Assembly (NCBI GenBank): GCA_023262365.1
Contig: JALRBF010000247.1
Span: 1 to 8,578, forward strand
Source: Burkholderiaceae bacterium
Lineage (GTDB): Bacteria > Pseudomonadota > Gammaproteobacteria > Burkholderiales > Burkholderiaceae_C
Direction of reading: 5' to 3'
DNA length: 8,578 nucleotides
Position numbers and translations under genes: made by a program. A model generated the notes under the pieces. That model searched no databases. It saw only the letters and a list, made by a program, of their open reading frames with translations, and was not told where the DNA came from. Of the stretch, positions 1-7,262 are shown one piece after another (position 1 is the first letter of the stretch; every line of letters starts with the position of its first letter).

Positions 1-361
1 GGTTGCCGCGCTGCGCCAGCCATTGTTGTGCGGCGGGGCTGGCGTCTTTGTAGTTCAGCCCCACCAACGTAACACGCTGGCTTTGCGCCAACTGCAGCAA
101 CACCGGATGCTCAACGGCGCACGGCGTGCACCACGAGGCCCACACGTTAAGCACCCACCACTGGCCGCGCCAGGCCTGTGAGCTAACCGCCGCGGCGGGC
201 TTACCCAACGCGGGCAGTGCAAACGCCGGTAAGGGTTGGCCGATGAGTGGCGAGGGTACCTCGCGCGGATTCAGCCTAAGCCCCACACCCAAGGCCACGC
301 ACAGCAAGGCAAAGCCCGCCAGCGCCAGCCATGGCCCCAGGCGACGCGGTGCCCGTGTCAT
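1..361 (-). CDS. ccmG: CcmG/DsbE, membrane-anchored thiol:disulfide oxidoreductase (partial, cut by left edge)
   Basis: CcmG keeps the CXXCH cysteines of apocytochromes c reduced in the periplasm so that heme can be ligated. The first 120 residues are visible. A short basic N-terminus (MTRAPRRLG) is followed by one hydrophobic segment at about residues 11-29, the usual uncleaved anchor. A thioredoxin-like fold follows, with the redox motif WCTPC at residues 77-81 inside an NVWASWCTPC context typical of the family, then an EHP motif at 84-86 and a VGLNYKD stretch at 101-107 that also fits CcmG. The start ATG (361-359) overlaps the ccmF stop in an ATGA junction. The C-terminal third of a typical 170-180 aa protein lies beyond the edge; ccmH and perhaps ccmI would be expected further left. 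It could be called a generic TlpA/DsbE thioredoxin from sequence alone, but the operon position makes CcmG very likely. Confidence 0.93.
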   Translation of the reverse strand, partial: MTRAPRRLGPWLALAGFALLCVALGVGLRLNPREVPSPLIGQPLPAFALPALGKPAAAVSSQAWRGQWWVLNVWASWCTPCAVEHPVLLQLAQSQRVTLVGLNYKDASPAAQQWLAQRGN

Positions 362-2298
362 GCGGCCTGCGCCGGCGGCAGCGCCGCGCGCCGGTCAAAC
401 GCCGCCATGAGGCCGCCCAAAGCCATCATCAAGCAGCCCAGCCATATCCAGTTCACCAGCGGCTTGTGGTGCACGCGAAAGGCAAAAGCGTCGTTGCCTA
501 GCGATTCGCCCAGGGCCACGTACACGTCGCGCCACAGGCTGCGGTCAATCGCCACCTCGGTCATGGTTTGGCCGTTGGCCAGGTACAAGCGTCGCTCGGG
601 CTCAAGCGTGGTAACCGTTTGGCCGTGTTGCTGCATGGGCAGACGGGCGCGCACCGCAAAGTAGTTAGGCCCGGGCGCCATGGTGATGCCGTCAAAGCGC
701 AACTCAACGTTGCCCACGGCAATCACTTGGCCCGGGCGCAGCCGCACGTCTTGCTCGTGGCCCCAGGTGGAGACCGACGCCACGCCAAGGGCGAACACCG
801 CCACACCCAAATGCGCCAACCACATGCCGCCTTTGGCGCCGCGCAGCGCCCGCCAGCGCGCCGAGGCGGGCAAGCGCTGGCGCCACCACTGCACCATGTG
901 CTGCGCCACGCCAAACGTGAGCCACGCGGCCAAGGCCAAACCGCCCCACGTGGCCCACGACGCACCCGGCACCCACCACACCACCGCCGTGGCCGCGCCC
1001 ACGGCCAACCCGGCCACCACCATCCACGCGCGCCAAGGCGCCCTGCCAGCGGCGCGGCGCCAGGCCAGCACCGGGCCGGGCACCATCAGCAACATAACCA
1101 GCAGCATCAAGGGCACAAACACGGCTTCAAAGTACGGCGGCCCCACCGACAACTTGCCCAGCCCCATGGCATCAAGCAGCATGGGGTAAAGCGTGCCCAG
1201 CAGCACACTGGCCGCAGCCACCATGAGCAGCAAGGTTTGGCCAAACAACAAACCCTCGCGCGACCAGCCTTGAAAGCTCGCCCCCACGCCCACTGTGGGC
1301 GCACGCCAAGCGTAAAGCGCAAGCGCACCGCCCACCACCAGCGCCAAAAAAACCAAAATAAACAAACCGCGCCCGGGGTCTGAGGCGAACGCGTGCACCG
1401 AGCTGAGCACACCCGAGCGCACAATGAACGTGCCAAGCAACGCCAGCGCAAAGCCCAGCAGCGCCAGCAGCGCCGTCCATAGCCTAAAGCTGCCGCGCGC
1501 ATCGGCCATGGCCGCGCTGTGCAACAACGCCGTGGCCACCAACCAGGGCATGAACGAGGCGTTTTCTACCGGGTCCCAAAACCACCAACCGCCCCAACCC
1601 AGTTCGTAGTACGCCCAAAAACTGCCCAAGGCAATGCCCACGGTTAAAAAGGCCCAAGCCACCAGCGTCCACGGGCGTATGGCGCGCGCCCAGGCCGAGC
1701 CCAGTTCGCCTTGCAGCAGCCCGGCCACGGTGTAGGCAAAGGCCACCACCAAACCCACGTAACCCATATACAGCAGCGGCGGATGCCACACCATGCCGGG
1801 GTCTTGCAGCAAAGGGTTCATGCCTTGCCCGTCGGCCGGCACCGGCCAGGCGCGCAAAAACGGATTGGACGTGAACAGCAAAAACGCCAAAAAGCCCATG
1901 CCAATAAGCCCCATCACGCCCAGCACGCGGGCGCGCTGCACGAGGCTTGCACCGCGCGTGCGCCATGCCACGGCCAACGTCCAACCAGCCAGCACCCACA
2001 CCCACAGCAGCATGGAGCCCTCGTGGTTGCCCCACACCGCGGTGTAGCGGTACACCAGGGGCAGCGCCGAATGGGCGTAACCAGCCACCAGCGCAACCGA
2101 GAAGTCGGTGTGCACAAACGCCCAGGTGAGCGCGGCAAACGCCAGCGTGACCGTGGCCGCTTGCACCACCACCAGACGCGGGGCAAAGCGCATCCAAGCC
2201 GCATCGTGGCGCGCCGCACCGCCCAAACCAAGCACGGCCAGCGCCACGCTGGCAGCCAGTGCCACGCTGATGGCCAGATGGCCAAGCTCAACAATCAC
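358..2298 (-). CDS. ccmF: CcmF, heme lyase subunit of cytochrome c maturation System I
   Basis: CcmF is the large inner-membrane subunit that, with CcmH/I, takes heme from holo-CcmE and attaches it to apocytochrome c. The 646 aa length is normal for the family. It is highly hydrophobic with many membrane segments. The tryptophan-rich WWD heme-handling motif ([16 protein letters not shown]) is at about residues 234-249. Four histidines match the known heme ligands: periplasmic His172 ([10 protein letters not shown]) and His302 ([12 protein letters not shown]), and membrane His260 (ALLHSA) and His496 (AHLGVA). The N-terminus MIVELGHLA matches the usual CcmF start, so the GTG at 2298-2296 is the likely start codon; it overlaps the ccmE stop as GTGA. 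The last membrane segment is near residues 616-634 and is followed by a short tail. The stop overlaps the ccmG start. The homologous nitrite-reductase form NrfE is less likely because of the ccm neighbours. Confidence 0.97.
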   Translation of the reverse strand: MIVELGHLAISVALAASVALAVLGLGGAARHDAAWMRFAPRLVVVQAATVTLAFAALTWAFVHTDFSVALVAGYAHSALPLVYRYTAVWGNHEGSMLLWVWVLAGWTLAVAWRTRGASLVQRARVLGVMGLIGMGFLAFLLFTSNPFLRAWPVPADGQGMNPLLQDPGMVWHPPLLYMGYVGLVVAFAYTVAGLLQGELGSAWARAIRPWTLVAWAFLTVGIALGSFWAYYELGWGGWWFWDPVENASFMPWLVATALLHSAAMADARGSFRLWTALLALLGFALALLGTFIVRSGVLSSVHAFASDPGRGLFILVFLALVVGGALALYAWRAPTVGVGASFQGWSREGLLFGQTLLLMVAAASVLLGTLYPMLLDAMGLGKLSVGPPYFEAVFVPLMLLVMLLMVPGPVLAWRRAAGRAPWRAWMVVAGLAVGAATAVVWWVPGASWATWGGLALAAWLTFGVAQHMVQWWRQRLPASARWRALRGAKGGMWLAHLGVAVFALGVASVSTWGHEQDVRLRPGQVIAVGNVELRFDGITMAPGPNYFAVRARLPMQQHGQTVTTLEPERRLYLANGQTMTEVAIDRSLWRDVYVALGESLGNDAFAFRVHHKPLVNWIWLGCLMMALGGLMAAFDRRAALPPAQAA

Positions 2299-2756
2299 GG
2301 CCGCGACGCCACCTGCGTGCGCGTGGCTGCACCCGCGGCTTGCAGCGCCGCAGCGGCTTCGGGCGGCATGTAGTTTTCGTCGTGCTTGGCCAGCACCTGC
2401 TGCGCCACAAACCAGCCATCGGCAGCCAACGTGCCTTGCGCCACCACACCTTTGCCCTCGCGAAACAAGTCAGGCAACATACCGGCGTAACGCACCGGCA
2501 CGTGGTGCGCGCCGTCGGTAACCACAAAACTTACCTGCAAGCCCGAGCCCGCGCCCGCGCGCTGCACACTGCCTTGCTGCACCAACCCGCCAACACGAAA
2601 CGCGCGTGTGGTGGGCGCTTGCTGCGCGGCCACTTGCGTGGGGCTGTAAAAAAACACCAAGTTGCTCTCAAAGGCGCGCAACACCAAGGTGGCTGCCCCG
2701 CCCAGTGCCACCAACGCCGCGCCCAACCACAGCATGCGCCAACGCTTGGCCGTCAT
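2295..2756 (-). CDS. ccmE: CcmE, periplasmic heme chaperone
   Basis: CcmE receives heme from CcmC, binds it covalently and passes it to CcmF. The 153 aa protein has a basic N-terminus and a single anchor at about residues 8-27, followed by the OB-fold domain. The classic signature is present: [15 protein letters not shown] at 94-108, then [13 protein letters not shown] at 121-133. His125 is the covalent heme-binding histidine of the HDENY type, and Tyr129 is the conserved axial ligand. The family is usually 140-160 aa. The ATG at 2756-2754 overlaps the ccmD stop (ATGA). Longer in-frame starts exist upstream, but they would run deep into ccmD and add no family sequence. The C-terminal tail after the HDENY motif is short and alanine-rich, as is common. 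Confidence 0.97.
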   Translation of the reverse strand: MTAKRWRMLWLGAALVALGGAATLVLRAFESNLVFFYSPTQVAAQQAPTTRAFRVGGLVQQGSVQRAGAGSGLQVSFVVTDGAHHVPVRYAGMLPDLFREGKGVVAQGTLAADGWFVAQQVLAKHDENYMPPEAAAALQAAGAATRTQVASRP

Positions 2757-2929
2757 GACGACTCCAGCCCCATGTCCCAGGCTTGGTCTTGCGCTGGGCG
2801 CTGCAGCGCGCGCCGCTGCCACACCAGCACCATCCATTCGGCCAGCAGCACCAGCAGCGTCATGCCCACGGCGCCCCACACGTACCAACCCCGCCCTCCC
2901 ATGCTGAACCACACTTCCAGCGTGCTCAT
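2753..2929 (-). CDS. ccmD: CcmD, small membrane protein of the CcmABCDE heme-release complex
   Basis: This 58 aa protein is easily missed. CcmD stabilises the CcmABC-holoCcmE complex and helps release holo-CcmE. The N-terminus ([19 protein letters not shown]) resembles the family pattern of a glycine/tyrosine-rich stretch leading directly into one membrane helix (about residues 15-37). That helix is followed by a basic cytoplasmic segment (WQRRALQR, 37-44), which matches the expected topology. The start ATG (2929-2927) overlaps the ccmC stop as ATGA, and the stop overlaps the ccmE start as ATGA. The position between ccmC and ccmE is the conserved place for ccmD. Sequence conservation in this family is weak, so the call rests on size, topology and context together. 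Confidence 0.9.
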   Translation of the reverse strand: MSTLEVWFSMGGRGWYVWGAVGMTLLVLLAEWMVLVWQRRALQRPAQDQAWDMGLESS

Positions 2930-3678
2930 GCTTGACTCTCCTGTTCGTGCAGCGCGCGCTGCGCCCATGTGGTGTGCCGCTCGCGGCGCAACAAAATCAA
3001 TCGCAACCTCGCCAACACCGCTGCCAGCGTGTAACACCACGCCGCGGCCACCATGATGAGCATGGCGTGCAGCATGGGCTCGGCCATGCGTGAACCGCTG
3101 GGCCCAATCGAGGCGCCCTGGTGCAAGGTGTTCCACCACACCACCGAAAAGTAAATCACCGGCACATTGATGGCACCCACAATGGCCAACAAACTCGCCG
3201 CGCGGTCGGCGCGGTGTGCGTCTTCGATGCTGGCGTGCAGCGCCATGTAGCCCAGGTACAAAAACAACAGCAACAGCTCAGAGGTTAGGCGCGCGTCCCA
3301 CACCCACCAGGTGCCCCAGGTGGGTTGGCCCCACAGCGCGCTGGTCCACAGCGCCACAAAGGTCATGAGCGCACCAGTGGGCGCCAAGGCCTGCGCCATC
3401 ATGTGCGACAGGCGCGACTGCCAAATCAAACCCGCCGCCGCCCAGCCCGCCATGGCCAGGTAAATCACCATGGACATCCACGCCGCGGGCACGTGCATAA
3501 ACACAATGCGGTACACCTCGCCTTGTTGCGCGTCGGTTGGCGCTTGCCACAAGCCCAGGTACAAGCCCCAGGCACCCAGCACCACGGCAGCGCCCAGCAA
3601 CCAAGGCTGTAAGGTTTGCGCCAAGCGGTAGCAGCGCGACGGCGCAGCAAAATAAAACCAGTTGATGCGTGTGCCCAT
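2926..3678 (-). CDS. ccmC: CcmC, heme transfer protein that loads CcmE
   Basis: CcmC is a six-helix inner-membrane protein that presents heme to CcmE in the periplasm. The 250 aa product carries the WWD motif [19 protein letters not shown] at about residues 117-135. The two expected heme-ligand histidines are present: His62 ([10 protein letters not shown]) and His186 ([10 protein letters not shown]), close in position to His60 and His184 of the E. coli protein. The [14 protein letters not shown]-terminus with a GGAGG/GGAGGG-like purine box 8 nt before ATG 3678 supports this start; a start 45 nt upstream would lie inside ccmB. The gene begins 2 nt after the ccmB stop, the only non-overlapping junction in the operon. 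The C-terminal tail is basic and cytoplasmic. The call is secure. Confidence 0.97.
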   Translation of the reverse strand: MGTRINWFYFAAPSRCYRLAQTLQPWLLGAAVVLGAWGLYLGLWQAPTDAQQGEVYRIVFMHVPAAWMSMVIYLAMAGWAAAGLIWQSRLSHMMAQALAPTGALMTFVALWTSALWGQPTWGTWWVWDARLTSELLLLFLYLGYMALHASIEDAHRADRAASLLAIVGAINVPVIYFSVVWWNTLHQGASIGPSGSRMAEPMLHAMLIMVAAAWCYTLAAVLARLRLILLRRERHTTWAQRALHEQESQA

Positions 3679-3680
3679 AC

Positions 3681-4397
3681 CTAGCCCTCCACCGCCATGC
3701 GTACCGCGCTGGCCACCGCCCACGGCAAGCCCACCACGGCCAACAACGCCATGGCCGCCAGCAGCGACAAGTGCGCCGCCACCACCTCGGGTGGCTGCCC
3801 CACGGCGCCCGCACCCAGCACCAACAAAGGCACCGTAAGCGGCAGCACCAGCAGGGCCAACAACACCGCGCCACTACGCACGCCCAGCACCAGTGCCCCG
3901 GCCACCGCGCCCAGCAAACACAGCACCGGCAGCCCCAACAACAAGCCCGCCACCAACACCACCAAGGCCGAGGCCGAAAGCCCATACGGCACAGCCAACA
4001 ACGGGCTGAGCACCACCAGCGGCAGCAAAGCCAACGCGCCGTGCGTGGCCACCTTAACCAACATCAACAACGCCAACGGATGCGGCGACAACACCATTTG
4101 CTCCAAGGTGCCGTCTTGCCAATCGTCATGAAACCAGCGCGGCAACGTCCCCAGCGTGGCCAACACGGCAGCCACCCAAATCACGCCCGGGCCCATGCGC
4201 TGCAGCAGCTGCGGCTCGGGCCCCACGGCCAGCGGAAACAACGCCGCCACCACCAAGAAAAAACACCACGCCGCGGCCAAATCGGCGCGTTGGCGCCACT
4301 GGCTGGCTACCGTGGCGCGCAACACCACGCCCAGGCTTACCCAGGCACTGGCTAACTCGCGTGCGGGGGCTGCGCCCCAGGCCACCGACGCCGTCAT
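3681..4397 (-). CDS. ccmB: CcmB, membrane subunit of the CcmAB ABC transporter
   Basis: CcmB is the permease partner of CcmA. The pair uses ATP to release holo-CcmE from the CcmC complex. The 238 aa protein (family usually about 220) has a short N-terminal extension before the first membrane segment and about six hydrophobic helices. The hallmark cytoplasmic loop RWFHDDWQDGTLEQMVLSP is at about residues 87-104, matching the conserved FxxDxxDGTLEQ region that contacts the ATPase. The ATG at 4397-4395 overlaps the ccmA stop (ATGA). The open frame extends upstream to 4778 but that part is antisense-like out-of-frame sequence within ccmA, so it was not used. The stop TAG (3683-3681) sits 2 nt before ccmC. 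Confidence 0.96.
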   Translation of the reverse strand: MTASVAWGAAPARELASAWVSLGVVLRATVASQWRQRADLAAAWCFFLVVAALFPLAVGPEPQLLQRMGPGVIWVAAVLATLGTLPRWFHDDWQDGTLEQMVLSPHPLALLMLVKVATHGALALLPLVVLSPLLAVPYGLSASALVVLVAGLLLGLPVLCLLGAVAGALVLGVRSGAVLLALLVLPLTVPLLVLGAGAVGQPPEVVAAHLSLLAAMALLAVVGLPWAVASAVRMAVEG

Positions 4398-5011
4398 AGC
4401 GCCAACCGCCTCAGCCCGGCGTAGGCGTGGCCGGTTTGCCCATGCGCAGTAAACACCACGGCCCCGCCGCCGTGGACGTGGCGCTGCATGAGCTGTTGCA
4501 ACCAACCGGTGGCGCGCTGGTCCAGCGCGACAAAGGGCTCGTCCAGCAGCCACAGCGCTGGCGCCCCGGGTAAGCCCAGCCGGGCCAGCGCCGCCAAGCG
4601 TCGTTGCCCTTGCGACAAGCGTCCCACCGGCTGGCCCGCCACGGCACTCAGGCCGCAGGCGTCCAAGGTGGCATCCATGGCCTGCCGATTGACCGCTTGC
4701 CCAGCCAGCGCGCAACCCAGGGTCAAATTGGCGCGCGCATCGAGGTTGGCCTTTTGCGCCGGAACTGGGCCTATCCACGCCATGTGCTCGCGCATGGCGC
4801 GCCAGTTGTCACCAAGCAACGGCTGGCCATGCCACAGCATTTGCCCCTGACCCAACGGAAACAAACCCGCCAAGGCGCGCAGCAAGGTGGTTTTGCCCGC
4901 GCCGTTGGCCCCTTCAATCTGCCAGGTTTGCCCGCCCAGCACCTGCAAGCCCAGGCCACGCACCAACCAGCGGTGGCCGCGTTGCAGACCCACATCAATT
5001 AAAGCGAGCAT
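4394..5011 (-). CDS. ccmA: CcmA, ATPase subunit of the CcmAB transporter
   Basis: This is the cytoplasmic ATP-binding subunit that drives release of heme-loaded CcmE. The 205 aa length is normal. Walker A is GANGAGKTT (34-42), the ABC signature is LSQGQRR (132-138), Walker B is LWLLDEPF (153-160) and the switch histidine is His190 in FTAHGQ. The region that normally has a His or His-Gln at the Q-loop reads IGPVPAQKANL (80-90), so the usual residues look replaced (see findings). I chose ATG 5011-5009 because MLALIDVGL is the family-like beginning. The longer frame starts at a TTG inside an operator and would add only seven residues. A weak GGTGA purine stretch lies about 5 nt upstream. This is the first gene of the operon and it diverges from crtE. 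Confidence 0.95.
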   Translation of the reverse strand: MLALIDVGLQRGHRWLVRGLGLQVLGGQTWQIEGANGAGKTTLLRALAGLFPLGQGQMLWHGQPLLGDNWRAMREHMAWIGPVPAQKANLDARANLTLGCALAGQAVNRQAMDATLDACGLSAVAGQPVGRLSQGQRRLAALARLGLPGAPALWLLDEPFVALDQRATGWLQQLMQRHVHGGGAVVFTAHGQTGHAYAGLRRLAL

Positions 5012-5026
5012 GGAATCACCGGTCAG

Positions 5027-5044
5027 TGTCAACTAATAGTGACA
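5027..5044. promoter_or_regulatory. PpsR/CrtJ-type operator on the ccmA side
   Basis: The site reads TGTCA-N8-TGACA and fits TGT-N12-ACA exactly. The symmetry is larger than the core: AGTGTCA-N8-TGACACT at 5025-5046 has perfect 7-bp arms, the best dyad in the region. It lies 16-33 nt upstream of the ccmA start codon and would overlap the transcription start of the candidate ccm promoter, a position suited to repression. A further TGACA at 5066-5070 is in register with it (26 bp after the second arm). The PpsR identity comes from the known consensus, not from a test. Confidence 0.7.
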
Positions 5045-5073
5045 CTTGTAGCACATTCATAAAAATGACACAA
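5045..5073 (-). promoter_or_regulatory. Candidate ccmA promoter (-35/-10)
   Basis: On the minus strand, TTGTGT (5073-5068) and TACAAG (5050-5045) are separated by 17 bp. The hexamers match the housekeeping consensus at 3 and 4 of 6 positions, so this is a weak prediction. Transcription would begin near 5038 inside the symmetric operator, leaving a leader of about 27 nt. Confidence 0.3.
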
Positions 5074-5082
5074 GCGAACGAC

Positions 5083-5110
5083 TTGACATTCTAAGGTGTC
5101 GTGTTAAATT
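5083..5110 (+). promoter_or_regulatory. Candidate crtE promoter (-35/-10)
   Basis: A perfect TTGACA (5083-5088) is followed after 16 bp by TAAATT (5105-5110), 4 of 6 matches to TATAAT. The -10 lies within the operator at 5097-5114, so a bound repressor would block polymerase. Transcription would begin near 5117, giving a leader of about 45 nt. A second TTGACA at 5109-5114 lacks a convincing -10. Confidence 0.5.
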
Positions 5111-5114
5111 GACA
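5097..5114. promoter_or_regulatory. PpsR/CrtJ-type operator, upstream member of the crtE pair
   Basis: The site reads TGTCG-N8-TGACA and fits TGT-N12-ACA, with flanking symmetry GTGTC-N10-GACAC at 5096-5115. It covers the predicted crtE -10. It is exactly 8 bp from the next site, the spacing described for cooperative CrtJ binding at the Rhodobacter bchC promoter. A TGACA half-site 8 bp to its left (5084-5088) extends the series. Confidence 0.75.
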
Positions 5115-5122
5115 CTATTTGA

Positions 5123-5140
5123 TGTCACACTCTTTTTACA
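5123..5140. promoter_or_regulatory. PpsR/CrtJ-type operator, downstream member of the crtE pair
   Basis: The site reads TGTCA-N8-TTACA and fits TGT-N12-ACA. It begins 8 bp after the previous site ends, so both would lie on the same face of the helix at 26 bp centre-to-centre spacing. It would be just downstream of the predicted crtE transcription start, 21 nt before the start codon. Confidence 0.7.
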
Positions 5141-5161
5141 ACTGTACTGATCGGGGGCCCC

Positions 5162-6052
5162 ATGGACATGCGCAAACGGATTGAGCAGGCGCTGGAGCGC
5201 CAGCTGGCCCCAGCACCCCACCACGGGGCGCCACCCAAATTGCTGCAAGCCATGCGGCATGCGGTGTTTCCGGGGGGGGCGCGCATACGGCCTCAGTTGT
5301 GTTTGGCGGTGGCACAGGCCTGTGCCTGCGATGCCCCGGGCTTGGCCTTGGGCGGCGCGGTGGGGGTGGAGCTGTTGCACTGCGCCTCGTTGGTGCACGA
5401 CGACATGCCCTGCTTTGACGACGCCGACACCCGGCGCGGCCGCCCCAGTGTGCAGCGCCAATACGGCGAGCCCTTGGCTCTGCTCACAGGCGATGCACTG
5501 ATTGTGCTGGCTTTTGAGGTGCTTACTGGCCCGGATGTTAACCATGCCGAGCGCGCCTTGGCCATGCAACGCACGCTGGCGCAAGCGGCCGGCTCGCCCG
5601 CGGGGGTGGTGGCTGGTCAAGCCTGGGAGTGCGAAACGGAAGTGGATTTGTCCCAGTACCAGCGCGCCAAAACTGGGGCGTTATTTGTGGCCGCCACCAC
5701 GTTAGGCGCGCAAGCCGCCGGCGCCACGCCCGAGCCCTGGCAAGCGCTGGGTGAGCAGCTGGGCGAGGCGTATCAGGTGGCCGATGACATTCGCGACGTG
5801 GTGGGCGACGCGGCCGAGTTGGGCAAACCGGTGGGCCAAGACCAAGCCCACGACCGACCCAACGCGATGCAAACGCTGGGCTTGTCGGGGGCGCTTAAGC
5901 GCTTTGAGTCGCTCATGCAAGACGCCGTGGCCGCCGTGCCCGCCTGCCCGCAGCAAAGCGCCATGCGCGAGCTGGTGCGGCACGAGGCGTTGCGCTTGGT
6001 GCCGCAGCTGTCAATTGCCTGGCGCCACCCCAACCCTCGCGCCACCGCTTAG
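5162..6052 (+). CDS. crtE: CrtE, geranylgeranyl diphosphate synthase
   Basis: CrtE condenses farnesyl diphosphate (or shorter allylic diphosphates) with isopentenyl diphosphate to C20 geranylgeranyl diphosphate, the precursor for phytoene and for the bacteriochlorophyll side chain. The 296 aa protein shows the trans-prenyltransferase pattern: GGARIRPQL at 38-46, the first aspartate-rich motif HDDMPCFDDAD at 79-89 (DDxxxxD type with the two-residue insert of bacterial synthases), and the second motif YQVADDIRD at 204-212. The conserved arginines after the first motif (RRGRPS, 91-96) and LTGDALIVLAFEVL (108-121) also fit. The start ATG 5162 follows a GGGGGCCCC stretch with no standard ribosome site; ATG 5168 is an alternative two codons in. 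It is the first gene of the rightward photosynthesis operon, and crtF starts 4 nt after its stop. An FPP synthase (IspA) is a close relative, but the crtF-bchC context decides for CrtE. Confidence 0.93.
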   Translation: MDMRKRIEQALERQLAPAPHHGAPPKLLQAMRHAVFPGGARIRPQLCLAVAQACACDAPGLALGGAVGVELLHCASLVHDDMPCFDDADTRRGRPSVQRQYGEPLALLTGDALIVLAFEVLTGPDVNHAERALAMQRTLAQAAGSPAGVVAGQAWECETEVDLSQYQRAKTGALFVAATTLGAQAAGATPEPWQALGEQLGEAYQVADDIRDVVGDAAELGKPVGQDQAHDRPNAMQTLGLSGALKRFESLMQDAVAAVPACPQQSAMRELVRHEALRLVPQLSIAWRHPNPRATA

Positions 6053-6056
6053 GCCC

Positions 6057-7262
6057 ATGCAGCAAGTTCATGCCTCTGCCGGCAGCGCGGCGTTGAGCTG
6101 GTGGCAACGGCTGCAGCAAGCGCGGGCGGGCTGGCTGGTGAACCCGCGCGTGCACCAATGGGCCAGCCGTAGCGTGCTTACGCGCTGGCTGGTACGGCGC
6201 CGGGCGCATCAACTGTTTGACGTGATGGCGGGCTTTGTGCACACCCAGGTGCTGCTGGCTTGCCTGGAGCTTGACCTGCTGGTGCGCCTGCAACGTAGCG
6301 GCGCGCAAGGCGCCGCAGCGCTGGCCAAAACGCACGACATGCCGCTCGAGGCCATGACGGCCTTGCTCGACAGCGCGGTGCAGCTGGGCTTGCTGCGCCG
6401 CCGTGGCCAGCGCTACACCCTGGGCCCCTTGGCCACGCCGCTGTTAACCCACGCCGGCATACGCGACATGGTGCAGCACAACGCGTTGCTGTACGCGGAC
6501 ATGCAACACCCCGTGGCGCTGATGCGCCAACCCAAGACCAGCGCCATGCATCGGTTTTGGCTTTACACCGATGGCAGCGACGGCCGCGATGCACCATCGG
6601 CCGCGCCGCACCACTGGTCAGCCCAAGGCGTGGCCGCTTACTCGGGGCTAATGGCCAGTTCGCAAAGCTTTTTGCGCGAGCAACTGCTGCAGGTGTACCC
6701 GTTTGCCCAGCACCAACACGTGATGGACGTGGGCGGTGGACAAGGCGCTTGGGTGGCCACTTTAGCCCAACGCGTGCCGGGCTTGCAGCTGACGCTGGTG
6801 GACTTGCCACCGGTGGCGGAGTTAGCCGAACAACGCTTGACCAGCGTGGGTTTGAAGGGCCGCGTGCAATGCCACGGCCTGCACTTTGGCCACGACAACC
6901 TGCCCGTGGGGGCCGACCTGATTACGCTGCTGCGCGTGGCACACGACCACCCCGACGAGGTGGTGCGCCGACTGATGCAGGGCTGCTGGCGCGCCCTGCC
7001 CGCCGGCGGCACGCTTCTGCTGGCCGAACCCATGGCCGAGCAACCCGGCGGCGCCGCGCGCGTTGACCCCTACTACCACTTTTATCTGTTGGCCATGGGG
7101 CAGGGGCGCCTGCGTACGGCCAGTCGGATCGCGCTGCTGATGTCTGAAGCAGGTTTTGTTGACATTGAAAGCCTGCCTACGTCCCTTCCAATGCACGGGG
7201 GCGTGGTGATTGGCCGGAAACCCCTAGACAAAACCGAAACAAACGTCAGAAAAATAGGGTAA
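6057..7262 (+). CDS. crtF: CrtF, 1-hydroxycarotenoid (demethylspheroidene) O-methyltransferase
   Basis: CrtF uses S-adenosylmethionine to methylate the C-1 hydroxyl of demethylspheroidene or hydroxy-neurosporene/lycopene derivatives, giving the methoxy group of spheroidene or spirilloxanthin. The 401 aa length is normal. The N-terminal part (about 45-130) is the winged-helix dimerisation domain of plant-type O-methyltransferases. The SAM-binding loop VMDVGGGQGAW is at 222-232, followed by TLVDLPPV (246-253), a RVAHDHPDE catalytic-region motif at 293-301 and LLLAEPMAE at 320-328. The ATG at 6057 gives a family-like N-terminus and lies 4 nt after the crtE stop; I see no ribosome site, so coupling to crtE is likely. 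The open frame continues upstream to 5751, but that part is a shadow of crtE. The stop codon lies inside a 16-bp palindrome. Confidence 0.93.
   Translation: MQQVHASAGSAALSWWQRLQQARAGWLVNPRVHQWASRSVLTRWLVRRRAHQLFDVMAGFVHTQVLLACLELDLLVRLQRSGAQGAAALAKTHDMPLEAMTALLDSAVQLGLLRRRGQRYTLGPLATPLLTHAGIRDMVQHNALLYADMQHPVALMRQPKTSAMHRFWLYTDGSDGRDAPSAAPHHWSAQGVAAYSGLMASSQSFLREQLLQVYPFAQHQHVMDVGGGQGAWVATLAQRVPGLQLTLVDLPPVAELAEQRLTSVGLKGRVQCHGLHFGHDNLPVGADLITLLRVAHDHPDEVVRRLMQGCWRALPAGGTLLLAEPMAEQPGGAARVDPYYHFYLLAMGQGRLRTASRIALLMSEAGFVDIESLPTSLPMHGGVVIGRKPLDKTETNVRKIG

Larger units (their letters stand above)
5012..5161. promoter_or_regulatory. Divergent ccmA / crtE control region
   Basis: These 150 bp between the divergent starts are clearly AT-richer than the surrounding coding DNA. 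They contain three elements fitting TGT-N12-ACA (5027-5044, 5097-5114, 5123-5140), extra TGACA half-sites at 5066-5070 and 5084-5088, and promoter-like hexamers in both directions. No small open frame in it looks like a gene. The layout suggests one region that sets the expression of cytochrome c maturation and pigment synthesis together; that is inference. Confidence 0.85.

Noticed and set aside
568..1383. Long plus-strand open frame (271 aa) opposite ccmF
   Set aside because: It is antisense to a well-conserved gene. Its product is rich in His, Arg, Gln and Pro, as expected of a GC-rich shadow frame, with no recognisable domain.
1711..2373. Plus-strand open frame (220 aa) opposite ccmF/ccmE
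   Set aside because: Same composition bias and fully antisense to conserved coding sequence.
3669..4355. Plus-strand open frame (228 aa) opposite ccmB
   Set aside because: The product is dominated by Gln, His and Arg, a mirror of the Leu/Ala-rich membrane gene on the other strand.
5012..5032. Seven-residue N-terminal extension of CcmA from a TTG start
   Set aside because: The TTG falls inside the symmetric operator, and the ATG at 5011 gives the family-like N-terminus.
5057..5620. Minus-strand open frame (187 aa) reading from crtE into the control region
   Set aside because: It runs antisense to crtE motifs and across the operators, with no family resemblance.
6178..6810. Minus-strand open frame (210 aa) opposite crtF
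   Set aside because: Shadow frame; crtF carries clear methyltransferase motifs on the plus strand.
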